64,000 nucleotides of DNA from Gemmatimonadaceae bacterium (GTDB lineage Bacteria; Gemmatimonadota; Gemmatimonadetes; Gemmatimonadales; Gemmatimonadaceae): positions 1 through 64,000 of the forward strand of contig DASXKV010000008.1 in NCBI GenBank assembly GCA_036496605.1. Reading direction: 5' to 3'. The notes under the pieces are model-generated. The model saw only the letters and a list, made by a program, of their open reading frames with translations, did no database searches and was not told the DNA's origin. Below, in pieces: positions 9,964-18,958 of this stretch (positions within the stretch are counted from its first letter, which is position 1; every line of letters begins with the position of its first letter). The position numbers were made by a program, and so were the translations under genes.

Positions 9964-11097
9964 ATGGCTGACTTCTATTCGACACTCGGCGTGCCACGAG
10001 GCGCGGCCGACGACGATATCAAAAAGGCGTATCGCAAGCTCGCGATGCAGTATCACCCCGATAAGAACAACGGGGCGAAGGACGCCGAGGAAAAGTTCAA
10101 GGAGATCACCGAAGCGTACGACGTGCTCCGCGATCCGCAGAAGCGCGCCGCGTACGATCGCTACGGCGAGGCCGGGCTTCGTGGCGGCGGTGGCTTCCAT
10201 CACGTCGATCTCTCCGAGGCGCTCGGCATTTTCATGCGCGACTTCGGCGCGTTCGCCGGCCTCGACGAGATGTTTGGACTCGGCGGACGATCCGGCGGGA
10301 GCGTTCGCTCCGGTGCGGACGTGAAGGTGACGCTTTCGCTCACGCTGGCCGAGGTCGCGACGGGAGTTGAGAAAAGGATAAACGCAAAGCTGCTCGAGCC
10401 GTGCGACAAGTGTGGCGGCAGCGGCGCGGAGCCGGGATCGAAGCCGCAGACGTGCGCGACGTGCAATGGGAGCGGCGAGGTGCGCCGAGCACAGCGCTCG
10501 TTCTTCGGGCAATTCGTGACCGTCGCGCCATGTCCGACGTGCCACGGCGAAGGGACGATGGTCCACACACCGTGCAAGCAGTGTCGAGGTGAAGGACGGA
10601 TCCGCGCCGAGCGCGAGATCTCGATCGACGTGCCGCCGGGCGTCGCGACGGGACAGTACATGACGCTGCGCGGCGTTGGCAACGCGGGTCAGCGCGGCGG
10701 TCCGCGTGGCGACATTCACGTCATCTTCGAGGTGGCCGACGATCCACGCTTCGAGCGCGATGGCGAGGAGCTGTACACCGAAGTGCTCGTGACGTACGCG
10801 CAGCTCGTCCTCGGTGCGGACCTCGTCGTGCCGACGGTGACCGCGAGCTCGACGCTGAAGGTTCCGCCAGGTACGCAGAGCGGGCAGGTCTTTCACGTGC
10901 GGGGACGCGGCCTGCCGCGCGTCAACGCGAGTGGCACCGGCGATCTGCACGTGCGCGTGCAGCTCTGGACGCCGGATCGCCTGACGGATGAGGAGCGTAT
11001 ACTCATCGAGCAGCTGAACGAGGTTCAGAAGAGCGTCCCACTCGATTCGCGCGGCAAGGGCTTCTGGGCAAAGATGAAGGAAGCGTTAGGCGCGTGA
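9964..11097 (+). CDS. dnaJ: Chaperone DnaJ
   Basis: 377 residues. The J domain has HPD at 31-33 ([11 protein letters not shown]). A short Gly/Phe region follows (GGGGFHHVD). The zinc-binding region has all four CxxCxGxG repeats: [24 protein letters not shown] and [10 protein letters not shown]-terminal substrate-binding domain and dimer region complete a type I DnaJ. It stimulates DnaK ATPase and delivers unfolded clients. The gene lies 18 bases after hrcA and overlaps prmA by GTGA. Its end includes a CGTTAGGC octamer that supplies a TTA codon. Confidence 0.97.
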   Translation: MADFYSTLGVPRGAADDDIKKAYRKLAMQYHPDKNNGAKDAEEKFKEITEAYDVLRDPQKRAAYDRYGEAGLRGGGGFHHVDLSEALGIFMRDFGAFAGLDEMFGLGGRSGGSVRSGADVKVTLSLTLAEVATGVEKRINAKLLEPCDKCGGSGAEPGSKPQTCATCNGSGEVRRAQRSFFGQFVTVAPCPTCHGEGTMVHTPCKQCRGEGRIRAEREISIDVPPGVATGQYMTLRGVGNAGQRGGPRGDIHVIFEVADDPRFERDGEELYTEVLVTYAQLVLGADLVVPTVTASSTLKVPPGTQSGQVFHVRGRGLPRVNASGTGDLHVRVQLWTPDRLTDEERILIEQLNEVQKSVPLDSRGKGFWAKMKEALGA

Positions 11098-11963
11098 CCG
11101 GCGATCACGGCGGAGATACCATTCCGGGGCACGACACGAACGACCGCTGGCTCTCCGTGCGTGTACGACCGGGCTCGAATCGCGACGCGGTCGTCGCGGC
11201 GCTGTTCTCGGTGGGCGCTCAGGGCGTGCAGGAGCTCGGCGATCAACTCGTGACGCTCCTCGCCGACGAGAGCAAGGCGGACATGGTGACGTGCGCGGTG
11301 CTCGCGGCGAGTCCCGATGCGCAGGTCGAGACCGAGCCAACCCCTCGCGTCGACTGGACAGAGCGCTGGCGAAACGCGGTGCACGCGCACCGGGTTGGCG
11401 CGCTCACGATTGCGCCGCCCTGGTTGGCGCACGCTCACGACGCGGAGCACACCGTGGTGATCGATCCGGGGATGGCCTTCGGCACCGGTGAGCATCCGAC
11501 GACGCGTGGCGTCATCCGTCTGCTGCAAGGCGTCGTTCGGAATGGCGATCGCGTCGCGGATCTTGGCGCGGGAAGCGCCGTACTCTCGATCGCCGCGGTA
11601 AAGCTCGGGGCAGCCCACTCCTTCGCGATCGAGATCGATCACGACGCGATTGGAAACGCCGAAGAGAACATCGCGACCAATGGCGTCGACGATCGCGTGA
11701 CAATGCTCGAGGGCGATGCGAGAGTGTTGCTGGCCCTGGTCGCACCCGTGAACGTCGTGCTCGCGAACATCATCTCATCGACGCTCATCGTACTCTTGCC
11801 AACCATTGCGGACGCGCTCACCGAGGGCGGGCACGCGATTCTGAGCGGCATCCTGCACGAGGAGCGCGCCGAGATGTTGCGCGCCTTCGAAGAGGGTGGT
11901 TGGCGTGTGGAGCGCGAGGATCACGAGGGCATCTGGTGGAGCGTCGCGATCGCCCGGCCGTAG
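11094..11963 (+). CDS. prmA: Ribosomal protein L11 methyltransferase PrmA
   Basis: 289 residues from GTG 11094, which overlaps the dnaJ stop. PrmA hallmarks are [34 protein letters not shown] and the SAM-binding motif [18 protein letters not shown], then [16 protein letters not shown]. The enzyme trimethylates ribosomal protein L11 using S-adenosylmethionine. The N-terminal substrate domain is present (about 15-90). Position between dnaJ and rsmE is a common arrangement in bacteria. Confidence 0.95.
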   Translation: MTGDHGGDTIPGHDTNDRWLSVRVRPGSNRDAVVAALFSVGAQGVQELGDQLVTLLADESKADMVTCAVLAASPDAQVETEPTPRVDWTERWRNAVHAHRVGALTIAPPWLAHAHDAEHTVVIDPGMAFGTGEHPTTRGVIRLLQGVVRNGDRVADLGAGSAVLSIAAVKLGAAHSFAIEIDHDAIGNAEENIATNGVDDRVTMLEGDARVLLALVAPVNVVLANIISSTLIVLLPTIADALTEGGHAILSGILHEERAEMLRAFEEGGWRVEREDHEGIWWSVAIARP

Positions 11964-12673
11964 CGACGTTCTACGCCGACGCGGCGCTCGAGGCCGGCGC
12001 GCACGTCGAGCTCGACGAATCCGCCACTCAGCACGCGAAGGCGAGACGCGTGAACGCGGGCGATCCGATTCACGTCACGAATGGCCGCGGGGCAATTGCT
12101 CACGGAACGCTGGAACGCCTGACGAGAGGTTCGGCGCTCGTTTCGCTCGAGACTGTGAACACGGTGCCAATGCCTCCGCGCCTGCGCCTCTTCGTGCCCG
12201 TTGCCGATCGCGAACGCATGCTGTGGCTGGCGGAGAAGAGCGCGGAGCTCGCCGTCAGCGAGTGGCAGCCGGTGGCGTTCCATCGATCCGCGAGCGTTTC
12301 ACCGAAAGGACAGGGCGACGCCTTCATGCGAAAAGCACGCGCACGCATGGTGGGCGCGATCGAGCAGTCCGGTGGCGCGTGGCTTCCCGAGCTCTGCCCC
12401 GAGCGTTCGCTCGACGACGCGCTCGTTAGGGCGAACGAAGTGGCTGCTCAGCGATTTCTATTCGAACGTGGTGGCGAATCGCTCGTGACGAAGCGGCCGC
12501 AGGCAGCCGATGCGATGATCGGTCCGGAAGGAGGTATCGAGCAAGAGGAGCGAATGCTCATCGTCGACCGCCACGGCTGGCTTCCCGTGTCCCTTGGCGA
12601 CACTACTTTACGCTTCGAGACCGCAGGTGTGATCGCGGCGGGTTTGCTGCGTGGGCTGATGGCCAACGCGTAG
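11936..12673 (+). CDS. rsmE: 16S rRNA (uracil-1498-N3)-methyltransferase RsmE
   Basis: 245 residues from GTG 11936, overlapping the prmA end by 28 bases; ATG 11900 would give a longer, less conserved N terminus. Family signatures are an N-terminal PUA-like part (TQHAKARRVNAGD), QSGGAWLPEL, the knot motif MIGPEGGIEQEE, and LGDTTLRFETAGVIAAGLL. It is a SPOUT-class methyltransferase acting on U1498 of 16S rRNA. The usual LGxRILRxETA motif appears here as LGDTTLRFETA. Confidence 0.93.
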   Translation: MERRDRPAVATFYADAALEAGAHVELDESATQHAKARRVNAGDPIHVTNGRGAIAHGTLERLTRGSALVSLETVNTVPMPPRLRLFVPVADRERMLWLAEKSAELAVSEWQPVAFHRSASVSPKGQGDAFMRKARARMVGAIEQSGGAWLPELCPERSLDDALVRANEVAAQRFLFERGGESLVTKRPQAADAMIGPEGGIEQEERMLIVDRHGWLPVSLGDTTLRFETAGVIAAGLLRGLMANA

Positions 12674-12694
12674 GGCGAACGACGAGGAGGAAAC

Positions 12695-13036
12695 GTGGCC
12701 GACAACTGTCTGTTCTGCCGCATCGTCCGCAAGGAGATCCCGGCGAAGATCGTCGCCGAGACCGAGGACTGCGTTGCGTTCCGCGACGTCAATCCCCAGG
12801 CGCCGGTGCACATTCTCGTTGTCCCGCGTGTGCACGTGCCATCGGTCAAGGAAGTGACGGACCCGTTACTCGTCGGGAAGCTCACGGATCTGGCAAAAGA
12901 CCTCGCTCAGCGGGAAGGAGTTGCTGACGACGGGTATCGACTGGTGATCAACACGAATTCCGACGCGGGACAAACGGTATTTCATCTTCACGTTCATCTG
13001 CTCGGGGGGAGACACATGACCTGGCCGCCGGGGTGA
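12695..13036 (+). CDS. HIT-family nucleotide-binding hydrolase
   Basis: 113 residues from GTG 12695, with a strong Shine-Dalgarno sequence (GAGGAGGAAA) just upstream that fixes the start. The histidine-triad motif HLHVHLLGG sits near the C terminus, and CLFCRIVRKEIPAKIV near the N terminus is typical of the HinT/PKCI group. The family hydrolyses nucleoside phosphoramidates or related compounds. It closes the hrcA-dnaJ-prmA-rsmE run. A 122-bp inverted repeat begins 48 bases after the stop. Confidence 0.93.
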   Translation: MADNCLFCRIVRKEIPAKIVAETEDCVAFRDVNPQAPVHILVVPRVHVPSVKEVTDPLLVGKLTDLAKDLAQREGVADDGYRLVINTNSDAGQTVFHLHVHLLGGRHMTWPPG

Positions 13037-13083
13037 CGTTGCCGCCCGTATCGCTCGAGTTCGATCTCACGCTCGCTTGATGA

Positions 13084-13205
13084 GTGAGCTCGAGACTCGA
13101 GAAGTGAGTGATGAGATCGGGCTTACTCCGTGGGGCGGGCCAGCATCTCACCCACTATCGTCGAGCCCAGCTCCGAGCCACGAGACGGCAGCGACGAGTT
13201 TCGAG
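13084..13205. repeat. Left arm of 122-bp inverted repeat (family A) flanking the S23 gene
   Basis: This arm is the reverse complement of 13668-13789 over all 122 bases with two mismatches. It begins GTGAGCTCGAGACTCGAGAA and contains GTGAGTGATGAGATCGGGC. A lone, shorter, palindromic relative lies at 32411-32574 before pheS. Confidence 0.95.
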
Positions 13206-13214
13206 ATTGAGACT

Positions 13215-13583
13215 TTATTCGTTTTCGGTGGTTTGAAGGACCTTCTTGCGGTACGTGTACGTCATCTTGCGAATCTCGATTGCCTCAGTGCTGAATTTTT
13301 CCCATTCGCCGAGCGAAAACAGATCGAGATCGCGAGCCGTGAGAAGATGGCCCTCCGTTTCATTCAATGACTTGATCGTCATATCCAGGAAGCGAGCAAA
13401 CTCCCTGTTCGTCGCCGCGCCGCAGCCCTCGGCGATCGTGTCGTGAACACTGTCCGCCGCGCCCGTGAGCTGATTCTTCAAGCGTGAGTGCCCCTTGCGC
13501 GCGAAATTGCGCGTCTGCTTGTGCAGCGCAATCGCCAAAGCGTGGGCCCGTTGCCAGATTTTGAGTGATTTGAAGTCGCGCAT
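13215..13583 (-). CDS. Four-helix-bundle protein, S23/23S-rRNA-IVP type
   Basis: 122 residues, helical throughout, starting MRDFKSLKIWQRAHALAIAL. The segment RLKNQLTGAADSVHDTIAEG and the later ARFLDMTIKSLNETEGHL are typical of the S23 family (PF05635/TIGR02436). The family was first seen as ORFs inside intervening sequences of 23S rRNA genes and is related to bAvd of diversity-generating retroelements; its biochemical role is unclear. No rRNA or reverse transcriptase is present here. The gene is antiparallel to all neighbours and sits between near-perfect 122-bp inverted repeats, which suggests a mobile unit. Confidence 0.92.
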   Translation of the reverse strand: MRDFKSLKIWQRAHALAIALHKQTRNFARKGHSRLKNQLTGAADSVHDTIAEGCGAATNREFARFLDMTIKSLNETEGHLLTARDLDLFSLGEWEKFSTEAIEIRKMTYTYRKKVLQTTENE

Positions 13584-13667
13584 TGTTGACCATACGGGCC
13601 GCGACCTCCGAGCCTAACACCAATTCGTCTCGAGCCTCATCCTCTCATCTCGAAGCTGAAGCTGAAT

Positions 13668-13789
13668 CTCGAAACTCGTCGCTGCCCTCTCGTGGCTCGG
13701 AGCTGGGCTCGACGATAGTGGGTGAGATGCTGGCCCGCCCCACGGAGTAGGCCCGATCTCATCACTCACTTCTCGAGTCTCGAGCTCAC
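13668..13789. repeat. Right arm of 122-bp inverted repeat (family A)
   Basis: Reverse complement of 13084-13205 with two mismatches in 122 bases. It lies 84 bases upstream of the S23 start codon (the gene reads leftward), so any promoter of the S23 gene is within or beside this arm. Such high identity between arms implies recent origin or ongoing conversion. Confidence 0.95.
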
Positions 13790-13973
13790 ATTCATTGACC
13801 GCGATCGAAGGTCCGAGCCACACCGGCCGAGCTCGAGGCTCGAGGGCGAGACGCCAGACGCTCAGCTGATCGCTTGCTTCGCGCTTGACAGCCCGGAACG
13901 AGCGACGCAACGTAACTTCCTCGCATCGGTCTGACTGGCCTCCGAATTCGCCGCCGAGGAGGGTCCTCGAGCC

Positions 13974-14162
13974 GTGTCGGAAATCATCATTCACGACGAT
14001 GAAAACTTCGAGCGGGCGCTCCGGCGCTTCAAAAAGAAGTGCGAGAAAGCAGGCATCCTTTCGGACCTGCGCAAGCATCGTCATTACGAGAAGCCGAGCG
14101 AGCGGCGAAAGCGAAAGATGAACGCAGCGATCAGAAAGAATCGCCGTACCCGCACCGCCTGA
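13974..14162 (+). CDS. rpsU: 30S ribosomal protein S21
   Basis: 62 residues from GTG 13974, preceded by a Shine-Dalgarno-like GAGGAGGG. The text [20 protein letters not shown], then [28 protein letters not shown] split across the middle, is characteristic of bS21. S21 helps start-site binding on the small subunit. It heads rpsU-yqeY-mutS2-dnaG, a variant of the classic macromolecular-synthesis operon. The stop overlaps the yqeY start (TGATG). Confidence 0.96.
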   Translation: MSEIIIHDDENFERALRRFKKKCEKAGILSDLRKHRHYEKPSERRKRKMNAAIRKNRRTRTA

Positions 14163-14605
14163 TGGCGGCACTCTCGGAGCGCCTGCAGCGCGATCTCAAC
14201 GCAGCTCGCAAAGGTGGTGACAAGGCGCGAACGCTCCTCCTCGGCACGATCATCGCCGATGTGAAGAATCGCGAGATCGAGTTGCGCCGGGATCTCACCG
14301 ACGACGACGTGATCGAGGTGCTTCGTCGCGGCATCAAGAAGCGACGCGAGTCCGTGGAGATGTACGACAAGGGGAACCGCGCCGATCTTGCCGATAAGGA
14401 GCGTGCGGAAGCCGAAGCGCTCGGTGCGTACTTGCCCGCGGCCGTGAGCGAGGACGAGCTGCGCGCCGCGGTGCGCGCCGCGATCGCGGCCGGAGCGAAC
14501 AACATGGGTGCGGTGATGGGACGTGTGATGCCCCAGTTCAAGGGACGAGCCGAGGGTGGCGAGATCAGCGCCATCGCGAAAGACGAGTTGGGGCGAAAGC
14601 CGTGA
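14162..14605 (+). CDS. yqeY: GatB/YqeY domain protein
   Basis: 147 residues, starting [20 protein letters not shown] at the ATG that overlaps the rpsU stop. The YqeY fold signature continues with RTLLLGTIIADVKNREIELR and the C-terminal GAVMGRVMPQFKGRAEGGE. It resembles the tail domain of GatB that binds tRNA; the role of stand-alone YqeY is not well defined. Position directly after rpsU is common in bacteria. Confidence 0.92.
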   Translation: MAALSERLQRDLNAARKGGDKARTLLLGTIIADVKNREIELRRDLTDDDVIEVLRRGIKKRRESVEMYDKGNRADLADKERAEAEALGAYLPAAVSEDELRAAVRAAIAAGANNMGAVMGRVMPQFKGRAEGGEISAIAKDELGRKP

Positions 14606-14737
14606 TTGGTGGTTGGTTATTGGTTATTGGTGGTTGGTGGTTGGTGAATAATGAGGTCGGCGAGCTTTGCTCGCTGACCATCCGAATCACGAGCTACCAA
14701 TCACCAACTACCAACCACCAAATTCACCAACCACCAG
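14605..14737. repeat. Mirrored GGTTGGT / ACCAACC tract with internal hairpin
   Basis: The gap between yqeY and mutS2 begins with repeats of ATTGGTGGTTGGTT on the + strand and ends with ACCAATCACCAACTACCAAC. GGTTGGTGAAT (14639-14649) pairs exactly with ATTCACCAACC (14722-14732). Between them a separate stem, GGTCGGCGAG (14655-14664) with CTCGCTGACC (14670-14679), has a 5-base loop and one G-U pair. No poly-T follows, so it is not a classical terminator. The related tract before obg is one-sided. Confidence 0.7.
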
Positions 14738-14741
14738 CCGC

Positions 14742-17141
14742 GTGAACTCACACGCCCTACGCGTCATCGAGTTTCATCGCGTGTTGGAGCTCGTTGCCGG
14801 CCGTGCGACATCGGAGCTTGGTGCGGGGCTCGTCCGACGACTCGAGCCGCATACGGATCGTGCGCAACTCGACGGCGAGCACGCCCGCGTTGCCGCCGTG
14901 CGTTCGATCATATCGGGCGAGCAGCCGTGGCATCCCGAGCCACTCCCCGATCTCCTCGCCTCGCTGTCGCGTCTGCGCGTCGAAGGCGTCGTCTGGAATG
15001 GACCCGAGCTGCTTGCCGGGGCGCAACTGCTGCGCTCTTCTCGTCGAACGCGCGAGTCGCTGAGCGACGAACGACGGCCCGCGCTCGCGCGCGCCGTGCT
15101 CGCGCCGCTTACCGACCGCCTGATCGGCGTCAAACAGCTCGAGGACGCGATCGACAAAACATTCGAAGACGACGGCTCGGTGCGCGACGACGCCTCGCCG
15201 GCGCTGCGCCGCGTTCGGCGCGAGTTGCGCGCGGCGGAAGGCGACCTCGTTAGGCTGCTCGAACGTGTCATCGAGCGTCTCGATGCGCATCACCGCGTCT
15301 CCGACATGTCGGTGACCGTGCGCGACGGTCGCTATGTGATTCCCGTGCGACGCGAAGGCCGCGGGACCGTCGGCGGGATCGTTCATGGCGCGTCGGCCAC
15401 GGGCGCGACGCTCTTCGTCGAGCCGCCGGCCGCTGTCGAATTCGGCAACCGCATTCGCGAGCTCGAGGCCGAAGAGCGCGAAGAGGTCGATCGCATTCTT
15501 CGCGAGCTCACCGATGCGCTGCGTCCCCATCGAGACGCGTTGATCGGCGCGACCGAAGCGCTGGCAGCACTCGACGCGCTTTTCGCGCGGGCGCGATTCG
15601 CGCTCGAGTTCCGTTGTATGGGCACGGTGCTTGTCGGAGCGAGCGACGGCTTCGTCGTGCGCGACGGCCGTCATCCATTGCTGCTCGCGCAGGGAATCGC
15701 TGTCGTTCCATTCGATCTCGAGATGAGCGCGACCGAGCGCACATTGCTCGTGTCCGGTCCCAACACCGGCGGCAAAACCGTGCTCCTCAAGGCGCTCGCG
15801 CTGATCTCGGCGATGGCGCAATCCGGAATTCCCGCGCCGGCGGCCGCCGAGAGTCGCATTGCCGTGTACGACGACTTCTTCGCCGATATCGGCGACGAGC
15901 AATCGATCGAGGCGAGTCTTTCGACCTTCAGCGCGCACGTGAAGAACCTCTCCGAGATCATGCGTTCGGCGTCGCCAAGCTCCCTCGTCCTCATCGACGA
16001 ACTCGGCTCCGGCACGGATCCGGTCGAAGGTTCGGCGCTCGGCTGGGCAGTACTGGAGGGCCTCACGCGTCGCGCCACGATGACGATTGCCACGACGCAC
16101 CTCGGCGCACTGAAGGAGCTGGCGACCGAAGTCGACGGAGTCGTGAACGCGTCGCTGCAGTTCGACGCCGACGCGCTCGCGCCGACCTATCGGCTGATCA
16201 AGGGAATTCCGGGGCGATCCTACGGCATCTCGATCGCGCGACGTCTGGAATTACCCGAAGACGTCGTGGCGCGCGCGGAGGAACGTCTTCCGCAACAGGA
16301 GCGTGACGTGGCGGCGCTCATCGAACAGCTCGAGCAGCGTGGGGAAGCGCTCACCCTGCGCGAGCAGGAAACCGCGGCGATTCTCGACGATGCCCGCGAG
16401 CGAATGGCCGATCTCGCGCGGCGTGAACGGAACGTGCGCGAACGGGAGCGGCGTGCCGAGCGTGAGTCACGTCAGGAAGCTCGACGCTATCTGCTCGATG
16501 CGAGGCAGGAGATCGAGCGCACGCTCAAGGAGCTCCGGCGCGTCGAGAGCGAAGCGCTCGACGAGGCAGCACGCGAGGCGCGACAACGCGCGGAGCAGCT
16601 CGCGGCTCGTCAGGCGGCCGAGTTGGCGCGGCTGGATCGGGAAGAAGCGAACGTGACACGAAGCGACAGCGCGCGAACGACGCCTGCACGCGGGGCAACG
16701 CGCGAGATTGCGACCGGGACCTGGGTCGACGTCGCGACTCTTGGCGGCAAACCCGCCCGCGTCGTCGAGCTTCGCGACGGCAGCGCTGTCGTTGCGGTCG
16801 GGGCGATCAAGATGACGGTGCCGCTGGGGTCACTGACGCCGAGCGAATCGCCGCCGGTGGACGTCGCCACGTCGTGGACCGCCGATGTGCCGGATGTGAT
16901 TGCGCCCACAGAAATAGACGTCCGCGGGATGCGCGTCGACGAGGCCGAAGGAGTAGTCATGCAGGCGCTCGATGCCGCGGTGCGTGCCGATCTGCGTTCA
17001 CTGCGTATCATTCATGGGAAGGGGACGGGCGCGCTGCGCGAGCGCGTCGCCGAAATGCTCACCAAAGACACCCGCGTGAAGCAATTCCGACTGGGCGCCT
17101 GGAACGAAGGGGGCGCCGGCGTCACGGTTGCCGAGCTCTGA
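14742..17141 (+). CDS. mutS2: Endonuclease MutS2
   Basis: 799 residues from GTG 14742 (MNSHALRVIEFHRVLELVAG). The MutS-type ATPase has Walker A GPNTGGKT, the IGDEQSIEASLSTFSAH region and Walker B LVLIDELGSGTDP. A long coiled coil rich in R, E and A follows (about 520-650), then a C-terminal Smr nuclease domain (IDVRGMRVDEAEG, then LRIIHGKGTGALR). It acts in anti-recombination or, in some bacteria, on stalled ribosomes. It lacks the mismatch-binding domain of MutS. The stop overlaps the dnaG start by one base. Confidence 0.96.
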   Translation: MNSHALRVIEFHRVLELVAGRATSELGAGLVRRLEPHTDRAQLDGEHARVAAVRSIISGEQPWHPEPLPDLLASLSRLRVEGVVWNGPELLAGAQLLRSSRRTRESLSDERRPALARAVLAPLTDRLIGVKQLEDAIDKTFEDDGSVRDDASPALRRVRRELRAAEGDLVRLLERVIERLDAHHRVSDMSVTVRDGRYVIPVRREGRGTVGGIVHGASATGATLFVEPPAAVEFGNRIRELEAEEREEVDRILRELTDALRPHRDALIGATEALAALDALFARARFALEFRCMGTVLVGASDGFVVRDGRHPLLLAQGIAVVPFDLEMSATERTLLVSGPNTGGKTVLLKALALISAMAQSGIPAPAAAESRIAVYDDFFADIGDEQSIEASLSTFSAHVKNLSEIMRSASPSSLVLIDELGSGTDPVEGSALGWAVLEGLTRRATMTIATTHLGALKELATEVDGVVNASLQFDADALAPTYRLIKGIPGRSYGISIARRLELPEDVVARAEERLPQQERDVAALIEQLEQRGEALTLREQETAAILDDARERMADLARRERNVRERERRAERESRQEARRYLLDARQEIERTLKELRRVESEALDEAAREARQRAEQLAARQAAELARLDREEANVTRSDSARTTPARGATREIATGTWVDVATLGGKPARVVELRDGSAVVAVGAIKMTVPLGSLTPSESPPVDVATSWTADVPDVIAPTEIDVRGMRVDEAEGVVMQALDAAVRADLRSLRIIHGKGTGALRERVAEMLTKDTRVKQFRLGAWNEGGAGVTVAEL

Positions 17142-18943
17142 TGATCCCAGATGAAGTAGTCGATCGCGTGCGAGATGAAGCGGACATCGTCGAGATCATC
17201 GGCGAGTTCGTGAAGTTGAAGCGCGTCGGTACGAGCTTTCGCGGGCCGTGCCCCTTTCACCATGGGAAGCACGACAATTTCTCGGTGCTGCCGCGCGGCT
17301 CGTTTATGTGCTTCGTCTGCGGCGAGAAGGGAAATGTCTTCACATTCGTTCAGAAGCATCTGGGACTGGATTTCGTCGAAGCGGTGAAGTGGGTCGGCAA
17401 CAAGATCGGCGTCGAAGTGCGCGAGACGACACGCACGCAGGAGGGGCCGGATCCGCGCGAGCCGCTCTGGGAGCTGAACGCGGCCGCCGCCGAGTTCTTT
17501 CGACGCCAGCTGTGGGAAGAGTCGGGCGGCGGAGCCGCGCGCGGCTACCTCGAGGGGCGCGACCTCTCGCGCGAGGACGCGGAGCGCTTCAGCCTCGGCT
17601 TCGCGCCGCGCGACGGTACCCTGCTTCACGAGCACTTGCGGACGCTGGGCTTCGAGGACGAACGCCAGCTGGCGGCCGGCATCCTCGTTAGGCGCGATGG
17701 CAGCGAGGACGTGCGAGTGCGCTTCCGCCAACGCCTCATGTTCCCGATCTTCGATCTTCGCGATCGGGTGGTCGGATTCGGCGGCCGCGTCATGGGAGAG
17801 GGCGAGCCGAAGTATCTCAACTCGGCGGAGTCCGAGGTCTTCGCGAAGCGACGCCTCCTGTATGGACTGAACTGGGCAAAGCAATCCATTCGCCGTACGG
17901 AGCGCGCGTTAGTCGTCGAGGGCTACTTCGATCTCATTCGTCTCGTGCTGGCGGGAGTCGACGAGGTCGTCGCGCCGATGGGCACGGCGCTCACGGAAGC
18001 ACAGGGATCTCTTCTGCGCAAATACACCAGGAACGTGTTCCTCCTCTATGACAGCGACGTCGCCGGACAGAAGGCAACCTTTCGGGCAGGCGATGAGCTG
18101 CTTCGCAATGGCGTGAACGTGCGGGTGGTGTCGCTTCCCGAGGGCGAGGACCCCGATTCATTTGTCGCGAGCGAGGGAGTGGAGGGATTGGAGCGAGAAA
18201 TCGCGCATTCGATCGACATCTTCGATCGGAAGATCCAGATTCTCCAGCGCGGTGGCTGGTTCGCCGACCTCCGTCACAAGCGCCAGGCACTCGACAAGTT
18301 GCTTCCTACCATTCGGGCAACCAGCGATCGCATCATGAGGGACTTATATGTCGCTCGCACGAGCGAGGTGGCAGGTGTGTCCCGGGAGCTCTTGGAGCGT
18401 GAGCTGGGTGCGCAATCTGCTTTCACGGAGGCGACGAATGCGTCGCCGCCGCCGCCGGTTCGACGTGTGCGCACGGCCGACCGGTGGACCAACCGGCGCG
18501 CCGCCGGCGCCCGCGCCGAGCGCGAATTGCTCCGGGTGATGCTCCACGATCGACGCTATGTCGAGCTCGTTGCGGAGCGAATCGGCGCCGAGACCTTCAC
18601 GGACGAGACCTATCGCACGATCTTCACCGAGTTGGTGGCCTTGGGTCCCGAGGCGACAATCGGCGAGATTGCAGGTGGGTTCGACGAGGAAGCGATCGAA
18701 GTATTCGAGGAGTTGCTGGCCGACGAGGGTGGGCTGGATCGAGCGAATGAGCTTGTGGATGGGAGTCTCAGCGTGATTGCATCGCGCGATCTCGACGCAC
18801 GTCTCACCGACATCGATCGCGAAATGCCGCTCGCCGCGCCTGACGAGAAGGATGATCTGATTCGCGAGAAGGAGCAGTTGCTTCGGCAGATGCAGGCGTT
18901 GGGACGAGGGCGATTCAAATCGTTTCGCACCTCGAGATCTTGA
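17141..18943 (+). CDS. dnaG: DNA primase DnaG
   Basis: 600 residues from ATG 17141, which overlaps the mutS2 stop. The zinc ribbon has C37, H40, C57 and C60 (CPFHH ... CFVC). The RNA-polymerase core contains the TOPRIM motifs VVEGYFDLIRL and LYDSDVAGQKA. A helicase-binding C-terminal domain follows (about 450-600). DnaG makes RNA primers at the replication fork with DnaB. Linkage to rpsU is the ancestral arrangement; rpoD does not follow here. Confidence 0.97.
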   Translation: MIPDEVVDRVRDEADIVEIIGEFVKLKRVGTSFRGPCPFHHGKHDNFSVLPRGSFMCFVCGEKGNVFTFVQKHLGLDFVEAVKWVGNKIGVEVRETTRTQEGPDPREPLWELNAAAAEFFRRQLWEESGGGAARGYLEGRDLSREDAERFSLGFAPRDGTLLHEHLRTLGFEDERQLAAGILVRRDGSEDVRVRFRQRLMFPIFDLRDRVVGFGGRVMGEGEPKYLNSAESEVFAKRRLLYGLNWAKQSIRRTERALVVEGYFDLIRLVLAGVDEVVAPMGTALTEAQGSLLRKYTRNVFLLYDSDVAGQKATFRAGDELLRNGVNVRVVSLPEGEDPDSFVASEGVEGLEREIAHSIDIFDRKIQILQRGGWFADLRHKRQALDKLLPTIRATSDRIMRDLYVARTSEVAGVSRELLERELGAQSAFTEATNASPPPPVRRVRTADRWTNRRAAGARAERELLRVMLHDRRYVELVAERIGAETFTDETYRTIFTELVALGPEATIGEIAGGFDEEAIEVFEELLADEGGLDRANELVDGSLSVIASRDLDARLTDIDREMPLAAPDEKDDLIREKEQLLRQMQALGRGRFKSFRTSRS

Positions 18944-18958
18944 ACTGAAGGAGGCGGA

